Source: Firmicutes bacterium HGW-Firmicutes-10
GTDB taxonomy: Bacteria > Bacillota_I > Bacilli_A > Erysipelotrichales > Erysipelotrichaceae
Reading direction: 5' to 3'
DNA length: 13,071 bases
Assembly: GCA_002841605.1 (NCBI GenBank)
Contig: PHAF01000043.1
Location: 1 to 13,071 of the forward strand
Part shown: in pieces, positions 12,341 to 13,071 of the stretch
Position numbering within the stretch: position 1 is the stretch's first letter
How the letters are laid out: every line of letters begins with the position of its first letter
Position numbers and translations under genes: made by a program
The notes under the pieces: model-generated
Seen by the model: the letters and a program-made list of their open reading frames with translations, nothing else
What the model was told of the DNA's origin: nothing
Databases searched by the model: none

Positions 12341-13071
12341 TCAATTGATTTCCGTTTAAGATTGACTACGGTTTCGATCAGTGGTGTGTGGCTGAACATA
12401 TCGTAAGGCGTTATTTCGATAATGTCATACTCAGGTTGCAAAATTTCAAGGTTTTTTGCTAACGTACTTGGATTGCATGAAACATAAATAATTTGCTTAA
12501 TATTGGAGCTCTTGATGATTTCAAGCATTGGATCTGACAGTCCGCTGCGTGGCGGGTCAACGATCAGCACATCGATTTTTTTCGATTCTGCAATTTTCTG
12601 AAGATTGACGGCAGCATCCCCTGCAACAAATTTGACATTATCTGTATTGTTAATTTGAGCATTGATGTTGGCATTGTCTATGGCTGCCTGAATGCTGTCG
12701 ATTCCGATAACTTCCTTGGCTATATGTTTGACCATCAATGACATAGCTCCGATTCCGCAGTATGCTTCGACGATGCAATCGCAAGGATCGATGCTGGATA
12801 TGACCTTGTTATAAATCGCATTGGCTTGCTTGACATTCAACTGGAAGAATGACTGTGGAGACACCACTAAATCAATGCCATTTATAGTGCATGTGATCGT
12901 TTTTGATCCCCAAAGGATATCTGTTTTATTTTTGATGATTTCTCTGCTGTGGCGTACATCGTTGATACTTTGGGCAATGGTTTTTACCCCTTCGATTTTG
13001 GAAATGTCTTCTACAAACTTGGCAGGCAGTTTCAGCTGCCCGGTCACTAGTGTTACTTGCACATTTCCCTC
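12337..13071 (-). CDS. RNA m5U methyltransferase of the TrmA/RumA (RlmD) family, C-terminal part
   Basis: The frame is open to the right window edge without an in-frame stop. The GTG at 13062 is an internal Val codon, because the preceding EGNV reads on naturally. About 245 of the usual 450 or so residues are visible. The part shown has the family's SPQSFFQLN, the SAM-binding EAYCGIGAMSL, the VDPPRSGL motif, the catalytic Cys in YVSCNPSTLAKNL and the C-terminal MFSHTPLIETVVNL with its catalytic Glu. The family methylates uridine at C5 in 23S rRNA or tRNA. The N-terminal TRAM domain and any iron-sulfur cysteines lie outside the window, so the exact target (RlmD, RlmCD or TrmFO-independent tRNA type) cannot be settled. 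Confidence 0.9.
   Translation of the reverse strand, partial: EGNVQVTLVTGQLKLPAKFVEDISKIEGVKTIAQSINDVRHSREIIKNKTDILWGSKTITCTINGIDLVVSPQSFFQLNVKQANAIYNKVISSIDPCDCIVEAYCGIGAMSLMVKHIAKEVIGIDSIQAAIDNANINAQINNTDNVKFVAGDAAVNLQKIAESKKIDVLIVDPPRSGLSDPMLEIIKSSNIKQIIYVSCNPSTLAKNLEILQPEYDIIEITPYDMFSHTPLIETVVNLKRKSIE

Overview
The window is chromosomal DNA of a low-G+C Gram-positive bacterium (Firmicutes). The evidence is strong AGGAGG-type ribosome-binding sites, TTGACA/TATAAT promoters, a purine riboswitch with a transcription-terminating platform, and the protein families present. I cannot name the genus. It has two parts that meet at about position 5935: a foreign element on the left and host housekeeping genes on the right. 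A 60-base sample near 1801 in the element has 58% G+C and one near 6601 in guaA has 37%, so the element looks richer in G+C.

Left part, 1 to about 5940, is the right-hand end of an integrated element (ICE, island or prophage) whose other end lies outside the window. A leftward set of genes encodes an XRE repressor, an ImmA/IrrE-type metallopeptidase and the start of a small conserved hypothetical protein. Divergent from it, a rightward pair encodes a Y-family DNA polymerase and a Com-like zinc-ribbon protein. Between the two lie opposed promoters and repeated AACTTCAT half-sites, which looks like a repressor/protease switch controlling an error-prone polymerase. The pair is followed by two structured GAGCACCGG repeats and a terminator. 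Next come a region-4-only sigma-like protein, about 660 bp without a convincing gene but rich in repeats and hairpins, an excisionase-like protein and a tyrosine integrase. The integrase ends 92 bp from the guaA stop codon, so the element sits at the guaA 3' end.

Right part, 5935 to 10700, is a leftward purine operon: guanine riboswitch, an unannotated 54-codon ORF, ade, guaB, guaA. Together these convert adenine to hypoxanthine and then, with a phosphoribosyltransferase encoded elsewhere, IMP to XMP to GMP. A guanine-sensing aptamer (C at the specificity position) is followed by a clear antiterminator/terminator pair, so guanine should switch the operon off. The guaB product lacks the CBS (Bateman) domain, and guaA starts inside the guaB 3' end.

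Beyond the riboswitch, a divergent Cof-type HAD phosphatase gene (rightward) converges on a leftward pair: a short-chain dehydrogenase and a TrmA/RumA-family RNA m5U methyltransferase whose N-terminus runs off the right edge. A bidirectional terminator separates the convergent genes.
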